64,000 bases of DNA from Diplonema papillatum (GCA_030068145.1 JAPJBO010000824.1:38670-102669); one strand, 5' to 3'; positions 33,565-47,000 are shown, counted from the first letter of the stretch. Numbers and translations are program-made. Notes: a model not told the origin generated them from the sequence alone.

Positions 33565-34542
33565 CACAGTAGTGGTATTCTGCCGTCGAGCAGTCGTTCT
33601 TCTTAGCCTCTAAGCGCCCACGTCGGTGTCTCGTTGAGCCGTATAGCTGTAAAAGATAAACTCGATTTCGTCCTCGGCACCTATTCTTTTCGCTGCTCAG
33701 GAGAGCCGCGTCTAGAAGAGGTCAGGCGGCACGGGGCCTGCCGTCACCAATCGAGAGCCCGCTCTCGACACCACAACAACAACAACAAGAGGCCAAAATC
33801 ACTCCCCAAGCCCTGCATATTATTCTTTTCCTTGGTCCAGTCTCAGTGCCGCGGCGTAAAAGGGTAAGTAGAAAACGAACCAACTGTTAATGATCTTCGT
33901 GTGTTTGCCAGCAAGCAAGAGCGTGAGCGGTTGTGTGAGGAGCGAGAGGCCGCAGTGCGCTGTGGATAGACAGCGGCATGCGATGCAGTTTCAGGGGGTA
34001 TATAGTATTGGTAGTATTGGTAGTATTGGTAGCATTGGTCAGCTGAGTGTGTGTGGGCCTTCGAAGCGTGGATGATGCCTCTCGCGCTGCTCCCCTTGAG
34101 GTTCCTGGCTCATGCCAAAGCGCCGCCGCCCGGGATCATTGGTCAGCTTAGTGTGAGTCTGGTCAAAGAAATGTGGAAACATCAAGGGCAGCCCTTACAA
34201 AAGACCAGCCACGGCCAACGCCGCGTGGGTGCAGGCTTTTGATTAATCATCATGTTCCAAACCCGATGGCGCGTAACCTGGAAGCACCCAGAGGGTGTCC
34301 GTGGTACAAAGGTGCTGTGCTCTGCAGGACAAGCCAAACCCTGCGCTGCGAGACCCAGACGATCACTCGTAAGCGTGGACACGACGAGGAAAATAGAAGA
34401 AATGGGCAAACAGCGGCGATGAAAACGCGGTGCGAAAAACGATTTCCCCGCCAAAGGGGACGTCGCACAGAAATGAGAGAGAGAGAGAGAGTGGGTGTGT
34501 GTGACTGAGTGAGAGAGAGAGAGTGGGTGTGTGTGACTGAGT

Positions 34543-34580
<38 letters not shown>

Positions 34581-34590
34581 AAGAGAGAGA
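33565..34590. other. Intergenic, no gene seen
   Basis: It contains a short (GGTAGTATT)n run at 34003-34033, a repeated GTCAGCTTAGTGTG-type text (34036 and 34142), and a GA/GTGT microsatellite at 34476-34594. No coding signal is visible. Confidence 0.5.
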
Positions 34591-34593
34591 GAG

Positions 34594-35080
34594 AAATACT
34601 CGACGTAGCTGCTTTGACTCCCGGGAGTTGCCCGTGGGGCGCCGTTTCGTCGCCGTCGACGGAGAGCGCGCCGGCGGCGGTCGCAGCTCCGGCAAGCGGC
34701 AGCCTGTACCCCCCCCCGCGGCCTGCGGCGATCCAGCGGCGGCGGCGGCGGCGGTGTAGAGGTAAGGCGGCGGTGTAGAGGTAAGGGGCAAATACAATAC
34801 GAACACAATCTGATTTGTTCTTCGCTTACACCAGCGTGTACCTGTTGTGTTTGTGTGTCTGTCGTGTAGCGGTAGACCCGCATAACCTGACGTCCGTTCA
34901 ACACGTGGTTCGGTATTTGGATCCCTGTGTGTCTGTCGTGTAGGGGTAGACCCGCATAACCTGACGTCCGTTCAACACGTGGTTCGGTATTTGGATCCCT
35001 TCGGTTTTTTAGCGTTGTTTGTGGATTTTTGTCTGGCAGCTTTTTGTCGAGCATTTCCTTCCAAGCTGGCGCTTATGTAA
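34594..35080 (+). repeat. Dispersed repeat family B, copy with internal duplication
   Basis: Relative to other copies it has a GC-rich insertion at about 34620-34770. A segment of about 73 bp (GTAGACCCGCATAACC to TATTTGGATCCCT) is duplicated in tandem at 34853-35000. The termini match the family. Confidence 0.75.
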
Positions 35081-35084
35081 AAAA

Positions 35085-37318
35085 AGAAAGAAATGAGGAT
35101 TCTTGCTGAACGCGCACCCCCCCCCTGCAGACGCACTCGTGGTGTACGTGGGGGTACAGGACACCTCCTCCTTCGTAACTTGGCCCTTGCTGCGTTCGTG
35201 GGAAGCCACCAGCATGCTGATGAGCGCTCACGACGCGCAACTGGCGGGTGCTCGTTCAGAGGGAGAAGTCGACAGAAAAAAGAGGGTGGTCTTCGTCTTT
35301 TTCTCACGAAACGGGGGGAACGTTGTTGTTGGTGCTGGTTTTGTGGGATGAAGTAGGGGGAAGAAAATTTCTTTTTGCGGTGGTCTCCGCTGGCCTGGTA
35401 GTCCGTGCTACCTCCTTTCTTTTACACTCGTTCTTCTCTACTCACTACTGTACGTACTCTTTCGCTCTTTTTCTCTCTTTGGCTAGCCAAAACAAAAGAC
35501 TTCTGCGACCGACACGAAACGGGGGGAAGGGGAAGGGTCCTGCTTTAGGGCAAAGGGGTGCTGGAGTGTTCCTGATTGAGGGCAATGGGACCTGTGAGTC
35601 ACGTCACCAGACAGCTTTCGAGCTCATTGACATGGTCCTTTGGATGGGGACTGTCGAAAGAGGAAAGGTCTTGGCTTTGTGTTTGGCCAGACATCCGACC
35701 TCTTTCTCTCGTTGATGCTAGCATCCAGTCTTCTTCGAGGAAACGCAAGGTTTTGTTTTCGCTTCTTTGTGTCGGTGTCGACAACTTCCTTTATTCTGAG
35801 CGTCTTTTCTGCTCTTTCGTGTGCGGCGGTGTTTTGAAGCTTTCTTTCTTTGAACCCAAAAAGCAGCCACAAAAAAGAGCCCGACTAGCACCAACCCCAC
35901 AGGGAACCTAGAAACATCCGGAAAATCCCGAAAAACTTGCTCTAGATCGGTGTAGGCTGAAAAAACGGCAGGGAAACGTCCCACCAAAACTGGCGGGGCC
36001 CATGAAGGACCCATAACGGACCCTCTTATAGAGTGAAAGTTCGCTTGAAATTCCGGGTTTTTAAAGTCTCCGGGTGACCTTCGTCGTTAAGGGAAGATAT
36101 TCTTTGTGCTCTGAGTGTCGTAAGAGTGGTGGTTACACGAGGTAAGAGGATCGGTGGGTACCTTGGTCGTTGGTCATTGGTGGTTTCGGCCATTGCCCAC
36201 ATACCGTACTTACGGTAGGCCCTCCTCAGTATGGTGCCGCAGTAGGTGACTGTCTGTCTTCTTGGTACCGTCTGACCGTCTCTTTTCGTGTATTTGTGGT
36301 GCTGCTTATGGTTTGCGCAGGTTGAATATCCGTAACTATATCGTATTGCAATACGGGTGGGGTGCTACAATTAACGTAGCAAGGAGTCGCGAATAGAAGT
36401 AAATAAAAAAAAAAACTTTTAGAGTCAAGGTTCGCTTTTTGCAGGAGAAAGGAGGTGGATGACGACTTCGTTTCGTTCCATGGCAGACCCACCGGGGCTA
36501 GTCTTCATACGTGTGTAAGAAAAGTCGGGTTTTTGAGTCTTCGGCGTGAACTTGGAAAAGAATGAAGGGTGAAGGAGGCAGATGCATGTGCTTGGAATGG
36601 CCGTGTGCTCAACAACGCACAGGTCCTGGCTTGCACCGTGTTTTCGTCCTTTAAGCCACGGACTTAAGGCGGACCATCAACAACCTGTGTAGCATCTGCA
36701 GACTGGACAGCGGTGCGAGCGGGGAAAGGGGGAGGTGCCCATTCCTTTTTTTTGCACTGCAGACAGCCACCCCCCGGGCTGTCCGTTGTCTATTCACAGT
36801 TTCACTGAGGCAGTTGATGCACCCAAAAGTCGATAAGGATTTTGGGTTAGAATGCAAAGAAATCTGTAGCAACAACCTGCATCGATAAGAGAACCTTCAC
36901 ACAGCCTTCAGGGTGTGGTTGGTTCAAAGAAACAGTCAAGTTTTGGGTTAAGGCAGTCCCTCAACATTCCTTTGCGCGAGTGATATCAGTTGCAAAGACG
37001 TGTTCTTACTTCTCCCGTTCTTCAAGGCAGTTCTCGTTAGACAATACGAAGAGCAGATGCTCCGACGATCCTTCCTTTCCCGCCCCGGGTCGAATTGGGT
37101 CTACTAGTTGTCGTCCTTGCTTGACGGAACACAATCAATTGGAAGCAGGCTGACAATTTTTAGACTCTTTCTTTTCGATTCACAGGGATCGAGAGAGTAA
37201 AGGTCGGCCCCAAATCCGGGTAACTACCGTCGCACTTTTGTGTCGTGGTTGGCGATCTTCAGGTGGCCCAATGCGTCCAAACCTGCCACGCGACGAAATC
37301 GTGCACATCCACTACACT
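35085..37318. other. Intergenic mosaic, no gene seen
   Basis: It includes a fragment of family J near 35714-35750 and a long family F copy at 36030-36235, with the extended text ACACGAGGTAAGAGGATCGG. A family H copy is at 36588-36720. A segment at about 36765-36935 is shared with the elements at 49430-49755 and 53870-54382 (CTTCACACAGCCTTCAGGG). Confidence 0.5.
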
Positions 37319-37495
37319 GAGCCGGTCCATCCCCTCTTGATAGACCGTGATAGACCGAAGAATACAGCACCGGGCAATTCGATGCAGCTCTAGGGACTAG
37401 GGATGGACCTGATAGACCGTGGTCGAACGTGATTCACTGTGATAAACAGCGGCAGGCACTTCGATGCAGTTTCAAGAGATAGGGCGGACCGGCTC
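37319..37495 (-). mobile_element. MITE family A, complete copy 2 (177 bp)
   Basis: This is an inverted copy of 24461-24638 with both GAGCCGGTCC/GGACCGGCTC termini, flanked by T and A as in copy 1. The high similarity suggests recent spread. Confidence 0.85.
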
Positions 37496-37977
37496 ACACA
37501 CACAAGCAGGATTAGGGTTCCTTACTTTCGCGCACAAAGACGTGTTCTTCCCTTCTAGAGGATACTGTTTTCTCGTTTTCTCTCTTGACACTAGGAATCC
37601 ATCCCGTGAGAAGCGAAAGGCGCAACATCAATCCACTGAACACGAAGGGGCACCAAACCCACAATAATGTCCGAGTATCACGAACGAACACGTTCCCCAC
37701 AAAAGATGGCGCCATTGTGGGTCTGTGGTCCTTTGTTGTACTGATTGCAATTCAAGACAATTGATTCCCCACATCGCGAGACCCCCGGGTGCCAAGATGC
37801 AGTGCACACGTTACGCACACCAGAAGGGTACCAGAAGCCGGTGTCTATTGGCACAGACGGGGGGGAACGAGGAGCTGTGCAGCGAGTGGCACTCACGCTG
37901 CTTTCCAACGGCCTTTCGCGTTTGATACGTTTCGGACCGTGCTTCTTCGGTCATTTCTTGTTTCGATAGTGGTATTG

Positions 37978-38300
37978 TCCTTTGACAGAGTGAGCCAATG
38001 CCTCTCAACTCACCTTTGAGACACACAGCTGTGCCGCGCATGCTCTTGACAGACGCTAGCGTCCGGCATTGTGTATGCGTGTTACAGTCGTTGGGTGTGT
38101 AATGACAACGGGCTTCGTCGGTCACTCGAGTGGGGTTCGTTACTTCACCGCCGTAGGTAGGGAGGCCTGCTTGGCTGTCCTTGGACTGTGCTTCCATGCC
38201 GATGCTGCTTCGTTTTTGGACTTCTTCACGATCCCAACGTCCCGGTCTTCCCTTGGTGCACGGCTTGCGTTCCGTCTCTGTAGTCCGTCTCTGTAGTCCG
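37978..38300 (+). repeat. Dispersed repeat family C, copy 2
   Basis: It runs from TTTGACAGAGTGAGCC to GTCCGTCTCTGTAGTCC. It is shared with 41650-41995 in the same orientation and with 14895-15232 inverted. It carries GACAGACGCTAGCGTCCGGC near one end. Confidence 0.75.
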
Positions 38301-39075
38301 TTTCTTATTGCGCCAGTGGGGAGTCATCGGCGTGCTGATGGGTATAACACCCCTTTAAAGCAGGTGCTTATGCAACAAAGAATCCCGAGCACCGCATCAG
38401 GTTAAAAGAAGTCTATTTTTCGTTTGTCCCCCAGCGGCGGCTGCCGGCTATCCATCCCCCTAATCATCTCGTGTTCGCTCGGTTCTCTTTCTGGAGGACT
38501 GTGATGTTGGGCTGGATAGGGTGGAACGATAAGAATCCGACCGAAGAACCGCGAAAGTAGAAAGAGGGTAGGGCTTCGTCGGAGGACACGCCACGTTGTT
38601 GACTGAAGTCGAAGAAAAAGCGGTGGAGTGGCCAGTAGCGCACTACGCAAAGCAACGCCCGAAAGAAACGTTGATCCAATATACTGGTACCCCTCCATAC
38701 GCAGCTGGGGGCTAACTGCGTGTCTAAACGGGTCCTGACGGGGCTTGTATAACTTGCCACGGCGGCAAGAGAAAGTCCAGTGTCTTTTAGCGTTTATTGT
38801 GGTTTAGAGGTTCGGTGTTTTAGGGTCTCCGGTTGACCATTGAGGCTGTGAGGAGGGTAGTAGGTATGCTTATACACTATAACTACGGCTAGCTTTTGTA
38901 AATTGTAGCCCTCGCCGTTTCACAAACCCCGCACGAACCACGCAATACGGGGTTTGCGGGGGTACCGATATACCGTTAATAGTAATGAGACACCCCCCCA
39001 GAACTCTACCGGCAGGGCTTACGCTCCGTTTTCGGTCTACGTGTGGTCCACATGTGGGCGCTTAAGGTTCGAGGG

Positions 39076-39248
39076 GGAATAGTTGAGTTGCAGCTCTTGA
39101 CAAAGATAGATGGAAAAAAGAAGGTGTTTTTATTCTTCGCATTTTTCTCACGAACGGGGGGGGGTCGGTCCTGCTTTTGGCTTTGTAGGTTCTCCCGACT
39201 CCCCAATTCGTGGTCAGCACAAACTCAAGAGGTCTAGTCAACTATTCC
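39076..39248 (+). mobile_element. MITE-like family E, copy 2
   Basis: The termini are GGAATAGTTGA and TCAACTATTCC, an 11-bp perfect inverted repeat, 173 bp apart. The interior has GTTGCAGCTCTTGACAAAG and GGTTCTCCCGACTCCCC, shared with 32549-32808, 58296-58464 and the partial copy ending at 51058. Confidence 0.8.
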
Positions 39249-39715
39249 CTGCAGTATTGGCATACTTTCAAAAAAGAAATCTTTCCCCTCATGTGCGACG
39301 GCAGAAGAAATAGCGTCGCTACTGGACTTGGCGACACCTGGCTGTGCGGCCTTGGCCACTAGTGGGCCTAGACTCCCCTGCATGTGGACCAATAAATCAA
39401 AACCCACATGTGGTACCTGTGGATCCACACGTGGGGGAACAAAATCCAAAAAGAATTAACGTGTGGAAGTCCACACGTTCCACACGTGGAGCGTAAGCCC
39501 TGTCAACCGGTCCGGATATTGCTCGGTCTTCGTTCTCGTCTCCTTTTTCTTCGTTTTTTTTGTGTTTCCGGCGATAATTGCACAGTCAGTTGCCTGTGAC
39601 GGCGTTCGTTTTCTTGCCTTTCCCGACGACAGCAAGTGTCGGACTTGCCCACCCGAAGGCAGCAGGTTTCGTTCTAAGCAGGGTTCTCTTAATTTCTTTT
39701 TTTCTTCTCGTTTCC

Positions 39716-39985
39716 AGGTACCAGGGAAAGCCTGCTACACGGGAGCCAAGCTTCACGTGTTCGGCGGTACTGCAGAGCCACGGGTCTACGGGTCAAGTGG
39801 CTACCGATTTCCCAAACTAAAGCATCATGGCGTGGCGCACCTTGGGGCTTGGCGCTCGCGCTGAACACAAGCTCGTCGAGACGGTCAGCCACAGGGCAGA
39901 GCGGACGGGGTTGTGGCACACACTGTGCTGCCTCCGACTCAAGCTTTGCAAGCTGTGGTTGACCGTCAACGTTCCTGGACAAGGA
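39716..39985 (+). repeat. Dispersed repeat family D, copy 2
   Basis: This is about 270 bp, nearly identical to 5606-5862 but with a short additional CGGTCAGCCACAGGGCAG segment. It is inverted relative to 48376-48644. Confidence 0.8.
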
Positions 39986-40732
39986 GCGGCCTTTTTCTTT
40001 TTCTTCTTCTTTTCTTTCTCTCTCTCGTTTCATTTTCACGTTCTCGACTCCCTTTTTTTTTTGCATTTCCAATGTTCCTGTCGATCCCGAGGGAACGGGC
40101 GGTCCAGAATTTTGTTTGATTGTAAATGGCGGTGCTTCAAAACACTAAAGAAATTGTTCGCCGCAGGGGGAAGCTTGCAACACGGAGCAACGCGCGTGTT
40201 GAGCAACGCGCGTGTTTAGTATGGTGGTACTGCAAGATTCCATTTCCCAAGCTCCGCTGAACTCGTTGACAGTTGTTTGCAGCACCGCCTCTGCCTGCAC
40301 ACAACGGGCAACGGCAAGCGAAGAGAGTGCGGTTTCCGAGTTCTTTCGGCATGCGATGAGATGCTTCCCCCCCCCCCCCCCCCCGACGACAGCAAGCGTC
40401 AGACTTGCCCGAACCTGTTTTGCAAATCAAAGTTTTAAGGAACCGTGTTTTTTGTGCTCTTTTCTTTGTAGTACTAACAATCTTGCGGGTTGCCCTTCAA
40501 TGTATTGTGCAGGCTCAAAGACGCAGGCAGCGCGTTTTGGTGGTTGATCCGAATTCCTTACCCGAATGTACACAGGGTAAATACAAGTGGGAAAACGATC
40601 ACCCGGCACGCACAAACAAAACGAAGCGCCTGTCTTGTTATTCCGCGAGGTAAGGTGCGAAGTGGTGCCACCTTCCTTTTTCCCTCCTGAGGATGCGCGG
40701 TGGCCGCAGATTTTGAGTCGGGAAATACTCGA

Positions 40733-41013
40733 CGTAGCTGCTTTGACTCCGAATGGAAGGGAGGAAATATAGAGGTAGAGGGGAAAATACCACACAAACA
40801 CAATCTGATTTGTTCTTCGCTTACACCACCGTGTGTTGTTCTCTCACTAGGACTTTGACCTGTTGTGTTTGTGTGATTTGTCGTGTTGGGGTAGACCCGC
40901 ATGACCTCACGTCCGTTCAACACGTGGTTCGTAGTTACTGCACTTGTGATCCCTTCGGTTCTTTGTCTGGCAGTTATTGTCGAGCATTTCCTTCGAAGCT
41001 GGCGCTTGTGTAA
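40733..41013 (+). repeat. Dispersed repeat family B, copy 5
   Basis: This is a typical copy, AAATACTCGACGTAGC through GCTGGCGCTTGTGTAA, closest to 27868-28158. Confidence 0.8.
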
Positions 41014-41649
41014 AAAAATGGCCCGGCACACTGTGCACCCTCTGTTCGTTGTTGCCCGCGACGCAACGTCCTCCGATAGGCAACACCCATGGGGACAAAG
41101 TGGCAACCGTTAAGTCCTGCTGCGCAACAGTCCCGCTGCTGCGTACCCACACCCCCTCAAGAGCGAGAGGGATTTCCGGGCGAAGAATAGTCGTTGCAGC
41201 GCTTGCGGCAGCCGCCTCCCGGCTTTGGGTTCGATCAAATACTCGAGGGACTGCCTTGTGCTCATTTCGACGGAGGGTTTTGTTGACCGCTTACGCCCGC
41301 CACTAAACCCAGATGTACCTGCGTTTCATGTGGGCACTTGTTGTTGTCGATAGTGGGGCAGCATCGGCATGCTGATGACTCCCCACTCGCAACTGCTTGT
41401 ACAACAAAGAATTCGCTTCCCAAAATATCTGGCGTTCACCAAGAGACCCCAGGGCCGATGTCCCGATGCGCTCAACTGCCGCGGGGACAAAGCGGAATCG
41501 CTTCTCCAAAGGCTTTGCGCGCCCCGGGACGGACCAGCGGGCAGGTGTCGTGTCACCGCGAGGGCCACGTCTCCGCCGCCCCCGCCCGCGTGCGGTCGAA
41601 AGACCGCTGCGCGGACACGGTTTATCACAATTACCCGTCTTCTTGTTGC

Positions 41650-41995
41650 TTTAGTGGTATGGTCCTTTGACAGAGTGAGCCGATGCCTCCCATCTCACCT
41701 TTAAAACACGGCTGAGTCACGCATGCTCTTGACAGACGCTAGCGTCCGACATTTCGCACGCGCGTCGCAGTCGTTGGGTGGTGTTGACAAGGGGGTATCA
41801 TCGGACACTCGGATGAGCTTCGTTACTTCACTGCCGCAGGTTCCCCCCTGCCCTGGGAGGTCCGCGTTGGTGGTGTTGCTTCGCTTTTGGACTCCTTCTT
41901 CGACTTCGCACGGTCCCAACGTCCTGGTCTGCCCTTGGTGCACGTCTTGCGCTCAGTCGGCGCAGTTCGTCTCTCCTGCTTGACTTCGTGCTTCC
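41650..41995 (+). repeat. Dispersed repeat family C, copy 3
   Basis: This is the most complete copy of the family (about 345 bp). It is in the same orientation as 37978-38300. Confidence 0.75.
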
Positions 41996-42676
41996 TTCTT
42001 GTTGCTTTCGTGGGAGTCATTTGCATGCAAATGAGTACCACACTATTGCGCGGACACGGTTTATCACACTTACCCGCCTCGCGCAGCGCGATGAAAGCTC
42101 AATACCCCCACCCCACAATACCGCCCCCGCTCACCCCAGCCCCTCCCCGCCAAACCCGCACTCCCCCCCCCAAAGGCAAACCGAGTCAACCCAAGGATGG
42201 TGGTGGCACGCTGAAAGAAATGTGTGGACACGGGGGTGGGAGGAAAGGCTCCTTCGGCTTGAACCACCGGTAATTCCTCACATATAGTCCTGCTTCGCAG
42301 TCGGTCCGACATACCGACGCAAGCCAGATGGATTCGTTCTTCGTTCCGAGTCGGACAAAAGTCAGACGGCCGTCTAACTCGGACGGAGTCGGAAGAAAGT
42401 ACAAAAAACGTACGAAAAAGGCCAGGCAGGCGGCGGCCTCCTTGAAACCTGTCAGTCGTGTTTCATTCGCGGGGTAAGGAACTCTGATCCCAAAACAGTG
42501 CTGCCGCAAGTCTTTTCTAGCTTTCACAAAAAAACATACGTACTCCCGGCAACTGCATGGCAAGCCCGAGAGAACGAAAAGAAGTAAACGACGCGTGCCG
42601 CCACCGAACCCATTCATTCCACTCCAGCGGGGGCAGGGGTTGAAGGGGGGAGGGGGGGCGGCGGGGGTGTGTGCTT

Positions 42677-43025
42677 TCAAGTCAGAGGGATCCCGGAAAC
42701 GGCTGCGGTGGGTGAGAAGCTCGACGTGAGGGACTCCGCGTGGCCGATGCTGTCCGACGAGGCGCCGTCGGAAGACCTGTCGAACGACGTGGCCTTCTTC
42801 TTCTTCTTGCCGCCGCTGCTGTTGTTGGTGCTGCCGCCCTGCTGGTGGCCTGGCTTCGGCTTCTGCGCCGGCGGCTGGTACTGCTGCTGCTGGTGCGGCG
42901 GCGGCTGGTGCTTCTGCAGCAGCAGCTGCTGCTGCAGCTGCTGCTGCTGCTGGAGCTGCTGCTGCTGCTGCGCGAGCTGCTGCTGATGGTGGTGGTGGTG
43001 GTGGTGGTGTGGTTGCTGGAAGAGT

Positions 43026-43058
<33 letters not shown>

Positions 43059-44030
43059 GCGAGGACGGAGCCCGCCGCCGCTGCGAACGGCAGGGGCGAC
43101 CCGGTAGCGTGTGGGCCCGAGAGGGGCATTCCGGGGTATGCCATGGGGTACGGCCACTGATACGGGTACTGCAGCATGTTTACGGGCTGGTGGGGGCACG
43201 GGTGGTATGCGGACATCGGCTTCGCCGCCTCGCCCGCGCCCCCCGGGTGGGCCTGCGGCTGCGCCAGCTGCGACGCGTGCTGCGACGCGTCGCCCTGCAG
43301 CAGCGACGACCACTGCGCCACCTGCGCCGGCGGCAGGGGCAGGATGGGGGTCCCCATGGCAGGCTGGGCGTGGTGGAACCCAGCAACACCGCCGCCGCCG
43401 ACGTGAACAGCCGCCTCACTGTTCGGGGCGACAGGAGGCGACGGCGGTGACGGCGGCGCCGCGGTGTCGAGGTCGATTCGACGGCCGCGCTGCTGCTGGT
43501 TCTGCTGGCTCGGCTGCTGCTGCTGCTGCTGCTGCTGCGCCTTGCTGGCCTGCGCCTTCTTCTTCCCTTTCCCCTGCCCTTTGGCGGGCGGCGGCGCGCC
43601 GCTGGCGGCGGCTGCGGCCGTGGCAGGGTTGCCGGCCGAGGTCGCAGCCGCGTGGCCCGCCAGCAAAGCGCCTGCCTGGCTCGGCTGGCCGGCTGGGTTA
43701 GGCAGCACCACGGGGACCAACGCCTGGGCGTGGCCCTGGGCAGTGTACGCGGGGAGCTGGGCTGCGTTGGCAGGGTAGGAGAGCTGCGGGGCGGCGTGGC
43801 GCGAGGCATCCGGCGCCGGCTGCTGCAGCTGCTGCTGCTGCTGCTGCTGCGGCGCGGGCGGCAGAGCGCCGTCCGCCTGGGCTTGCTGGCCGAGCTGCGG
43901 CAGGGCAAGAGGGTAGTGCGCGTGGTGCTGCAGCAGCGCCATGGCATCGGGCACGTGCTGCTGCTGCTGCTGCTGCTGTTGCAGTTGCTGCAGTTGTTGT
44001 TGATGCTGTTGTTGTTGATGTTGTTGCAGT

Positions 44031-44062
<32 letters not shown>

Positions 44063-47000
44063 TTGCTGCTGGGCGAGAAGCTGCGCCTGCTGGTGGTGCG
44101 ACGTAAGGGCTGCTATTGCGTTTTGCTGCACTTGCGGGTACGGTTGCAGCGGTTGCTGCTGCTGCTGCTGCTGCGGCTGCGGCTGCTGCGGCTGCTGCGG
44201 TTGCAGCGCGTGCGGGTACAGCTGCTGCATGACGGTCGCCTGCTGGCCGTGCAGCGGGTTAGCGGGGAAGTACGAAGGCGAGACGTCGGAAGTAGGCATC
44301 GGGATGTGGATTCCGGGGAACCTGCCGACCTGCAGGGCGGGGTTCCAGTTCGGGTACCACAGCGGGGCGCCGGCGCCCGGCATGACAGGGGGGATAGCCT
44401 GCCCTTGCTGCAATGCACCTGCGGTGTCAACCTCGGTTTGGGCCGCGGAGGGCACTGTGTTGGCCATGAGGGACGGGGTCGCGTGCACCGCCACGTTGGC
44501 GGCGATGGCGGCTTGGTACTGCTGCTGCCGTTGAAACATGAAGGTCTGCTGCAGGCCCAAGCCCCCGCTGGGGTTGCCGGGTGCTGCGAGGGACTCTGGC
44601 AGGGCTTGGCCCGGGGTCACAAGCCCACCAACAGACACCTGCATGGGGCCTTGGACCGTCATAGAGCCAACATCCTTCACTGCATCCGTGTCATCATCCC
44701 CCGTAGGTTCAGCACCGGGCAGAGGCGCAGAGAGTAGCGTCGATGTACTCGACTCGTCTTGGCTGCTATTACTGTTCGCGCTGCTGTTGCTCAAACCGGA
44801 GTTGGTGGCTGGCTGCGACGGCTTGGAGGTCCACTCGACCAGGACCTTGCGCTCTCTCTGGAACACTGCGAAGTCCTTGATGACCTGCCGCAGCAGCGGG
44901 CACTTGGCGGTCGAAGACGTTGGTGTGGTGGTTGTGGTTGCTGGATTCGAAGAGAAGCTACTGGCCAAAGATGCGGGCTTCGATGATGCTCGCAGGTTCT
45001 CCAGCTTGAGATACATGTCCTTGAACGTCTCCGAGATGTCAGAGAAGCAGAAGCACTGTTCCGTGACCTGTATGAAAAAGTTGACGACTTCAGTAAGTAC
45101 GACTCACAAAATATTCAGACGGTTTCGTTGTTTTCGAGAACTGTATCTTATCAATCTCTGGTTCTGCATTATTTTCACCGCGGTGTTGTGTGCGCCGCTG
45201 CTAACCCTTTCATTACGTTTGTCGGGCATCGGATTGAGGAGGGAGGAGGGCGAAGAAAGATGCACATACGTTGTTCGTGGAGTTCAGAGGGTCTTGCACG
45301 CACCATATTTTGGCTTGCTTCGACTTCTGTGACATCCGCCGCATGGTGCCTTGTCGAACTCCTGTTGTATGTGGGTGCCTAGTTAATCTGTCTGTGGTTT
45401 TGTCCACTGTCACCGTGTCCCGCCTTCCACCGTAGCCCCCGTCTCCCTCGTACTGCATAGGTCTGGGCGCAGCACGTAGCTGTGGAATACGGTACGCTGA
45501 GTGTCCTGGTGGGGATGCGTCGGGAGATGCAACCTATTGATGCACAGCGCCATGGTACCATCAGGACGCTAGTGGGGGACCTCAGCCGTTTGAAGATCCA
45601 CGCGCTAAGCTGAAGCACATCACTCAGCGCAGGAAAAGAAAGCAACAGCGATGCTCTTAGTAACGGTGAGTGAACCAGGGCAGAGCCCAATCCTGAACCG
45701 GTGTTCTACGATTCTGGGGGACACAACTGGCGGAGGATGTAGTTCGTAGCTGTGAATGCAAGGATGTGGACCACGTCGCAGTAGTAGCACCAGCCGCCGA
45801 TCATGGAGAGCACCTAGGCTGCGGATCACCATCCTTGGTAGCAGCACGTGAGGTGTACGCCTTCCAAGTGGTGCATCTGGTCTCCTTAAGAACATGAAGT
45901 GGCATACCGAGCGGTTTGTTCATGTCGACCGTGGTGTTGGCGAAGTCGAAGGTGCCTCCTGTTCTGTAGTGGTCCAGGAAGCCGGCAAAAAGCTCGCCGA
46001 GGCGGGGCTCTACCCCTTGCTCACGCGCACGGCGGAGATACGCAAAGACCTGCCGCGAGGATGTGTCGTTTTTTTTACAGCATACGTTCGATGTAGTTGA
46101 GCTGGGCAGGTAAAAGGCAGAGAAGACGCCGGGGCAACACTAGTAGATGCAAGCCGCATTTTTTGTGAACAGCCCCTCGGCTGATGCGGAAGCCAGGGCA
46201 TGATGCTCAGTATGTCCCCACGCTTGACCGACGTTCCGTAGTGGTACACGCTTTGGTAACACGCACGAACTCGGATGACGGCACCAACGCAAGGTAGTGT
46301 GCAAAATATGCCAAACACGTAAAATTTTCGATGCAGGGATTGTCAGTGCGGACTTAGGTCTGGGCTCAGATCGAAGGTGCTGTGAGTGGCGCTCTCGGGT
46401 GCTACCCGCGGCTCCTAATTTCTTCCAGGCCTTCTTGCATGTTGTGCCCGCAATGAAGTGTCAGCTTGGAGCTGTTACGAACAAGAGGAATCCAACTGAA
46501 TAATAAAACACAGCTTTCCGCTACATCACAGCGGTGGCGAGTGGAATGTGGGACCGCATACCATTAGGCAAAGTCCGTACGAGCTGAGGCCGCCTTTGAC
46601 GACTTGGTTGTTCGAGGTGAGGACAAGGACCAGCTTCAGGATGAGGATCAGCGCACTGTGGATTCGATTTATATTTCGGACTAGCTTCAAGAACCCCGTC
46701 GTGGAAACAGCCCTTTTCGCTTTTTTTGGCCAACCTCGATAGAGCACTTCCTAGAGCACTCCCTAGGCATACATCCGATCCAACTCGTACGCGAGAATGA
46801 TTCTCGCATTCTCGCATGAAATTCTCGCATATTCTCGCATGCGAGAATGATACGAGTGAAATACGAGAGTGTGTAAACCACTCAAGAACCATGTATTTGA
46901 CCCGTATTCGAGGCTCCGACAGGAATACCAAGTGAAGATAGCAAAATAACGAAATAAGACTACGCCAACTGCAGCTTGCAGCTGGCATTGTGTCTTGCTT

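Larger units (their letters stand above)
38310..42676. other. Intergenic mosaic upstream-strand tail of the TRF4 gene, no gene seen
   Basis: It holds family G (38790-38860), family E (39076-39248), family D (39716-39985), family B (40733-41013), family I (41237-41405) and family C (41650-41995). There is a C homopolymer at 40367-40384. The palindrome-cored text GTCATTTGCATGCAAATGA lies at 42017-42035. Minus-strand sequence 42186-42676 lies downstream of the TRF4 stop and looks non-coding. Confidence 0.5.

Noticed and set aside
42186-43313. 375-aa minus-strand frame overlapping the polyQ region
   Set aside because: It is an alternative frame of the repetitive CAG tract (Ala runs). The in-frame Gln reading connects to the catalytic exons.
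45213-45458. Independent small gene (MQYEGDGGYGG frame)
   Set aside because: Its 3' part is exon 4 of the TRF4-type gene, ending WCVQDPLNSTNN at a GTATGT donor. The rest is intron.
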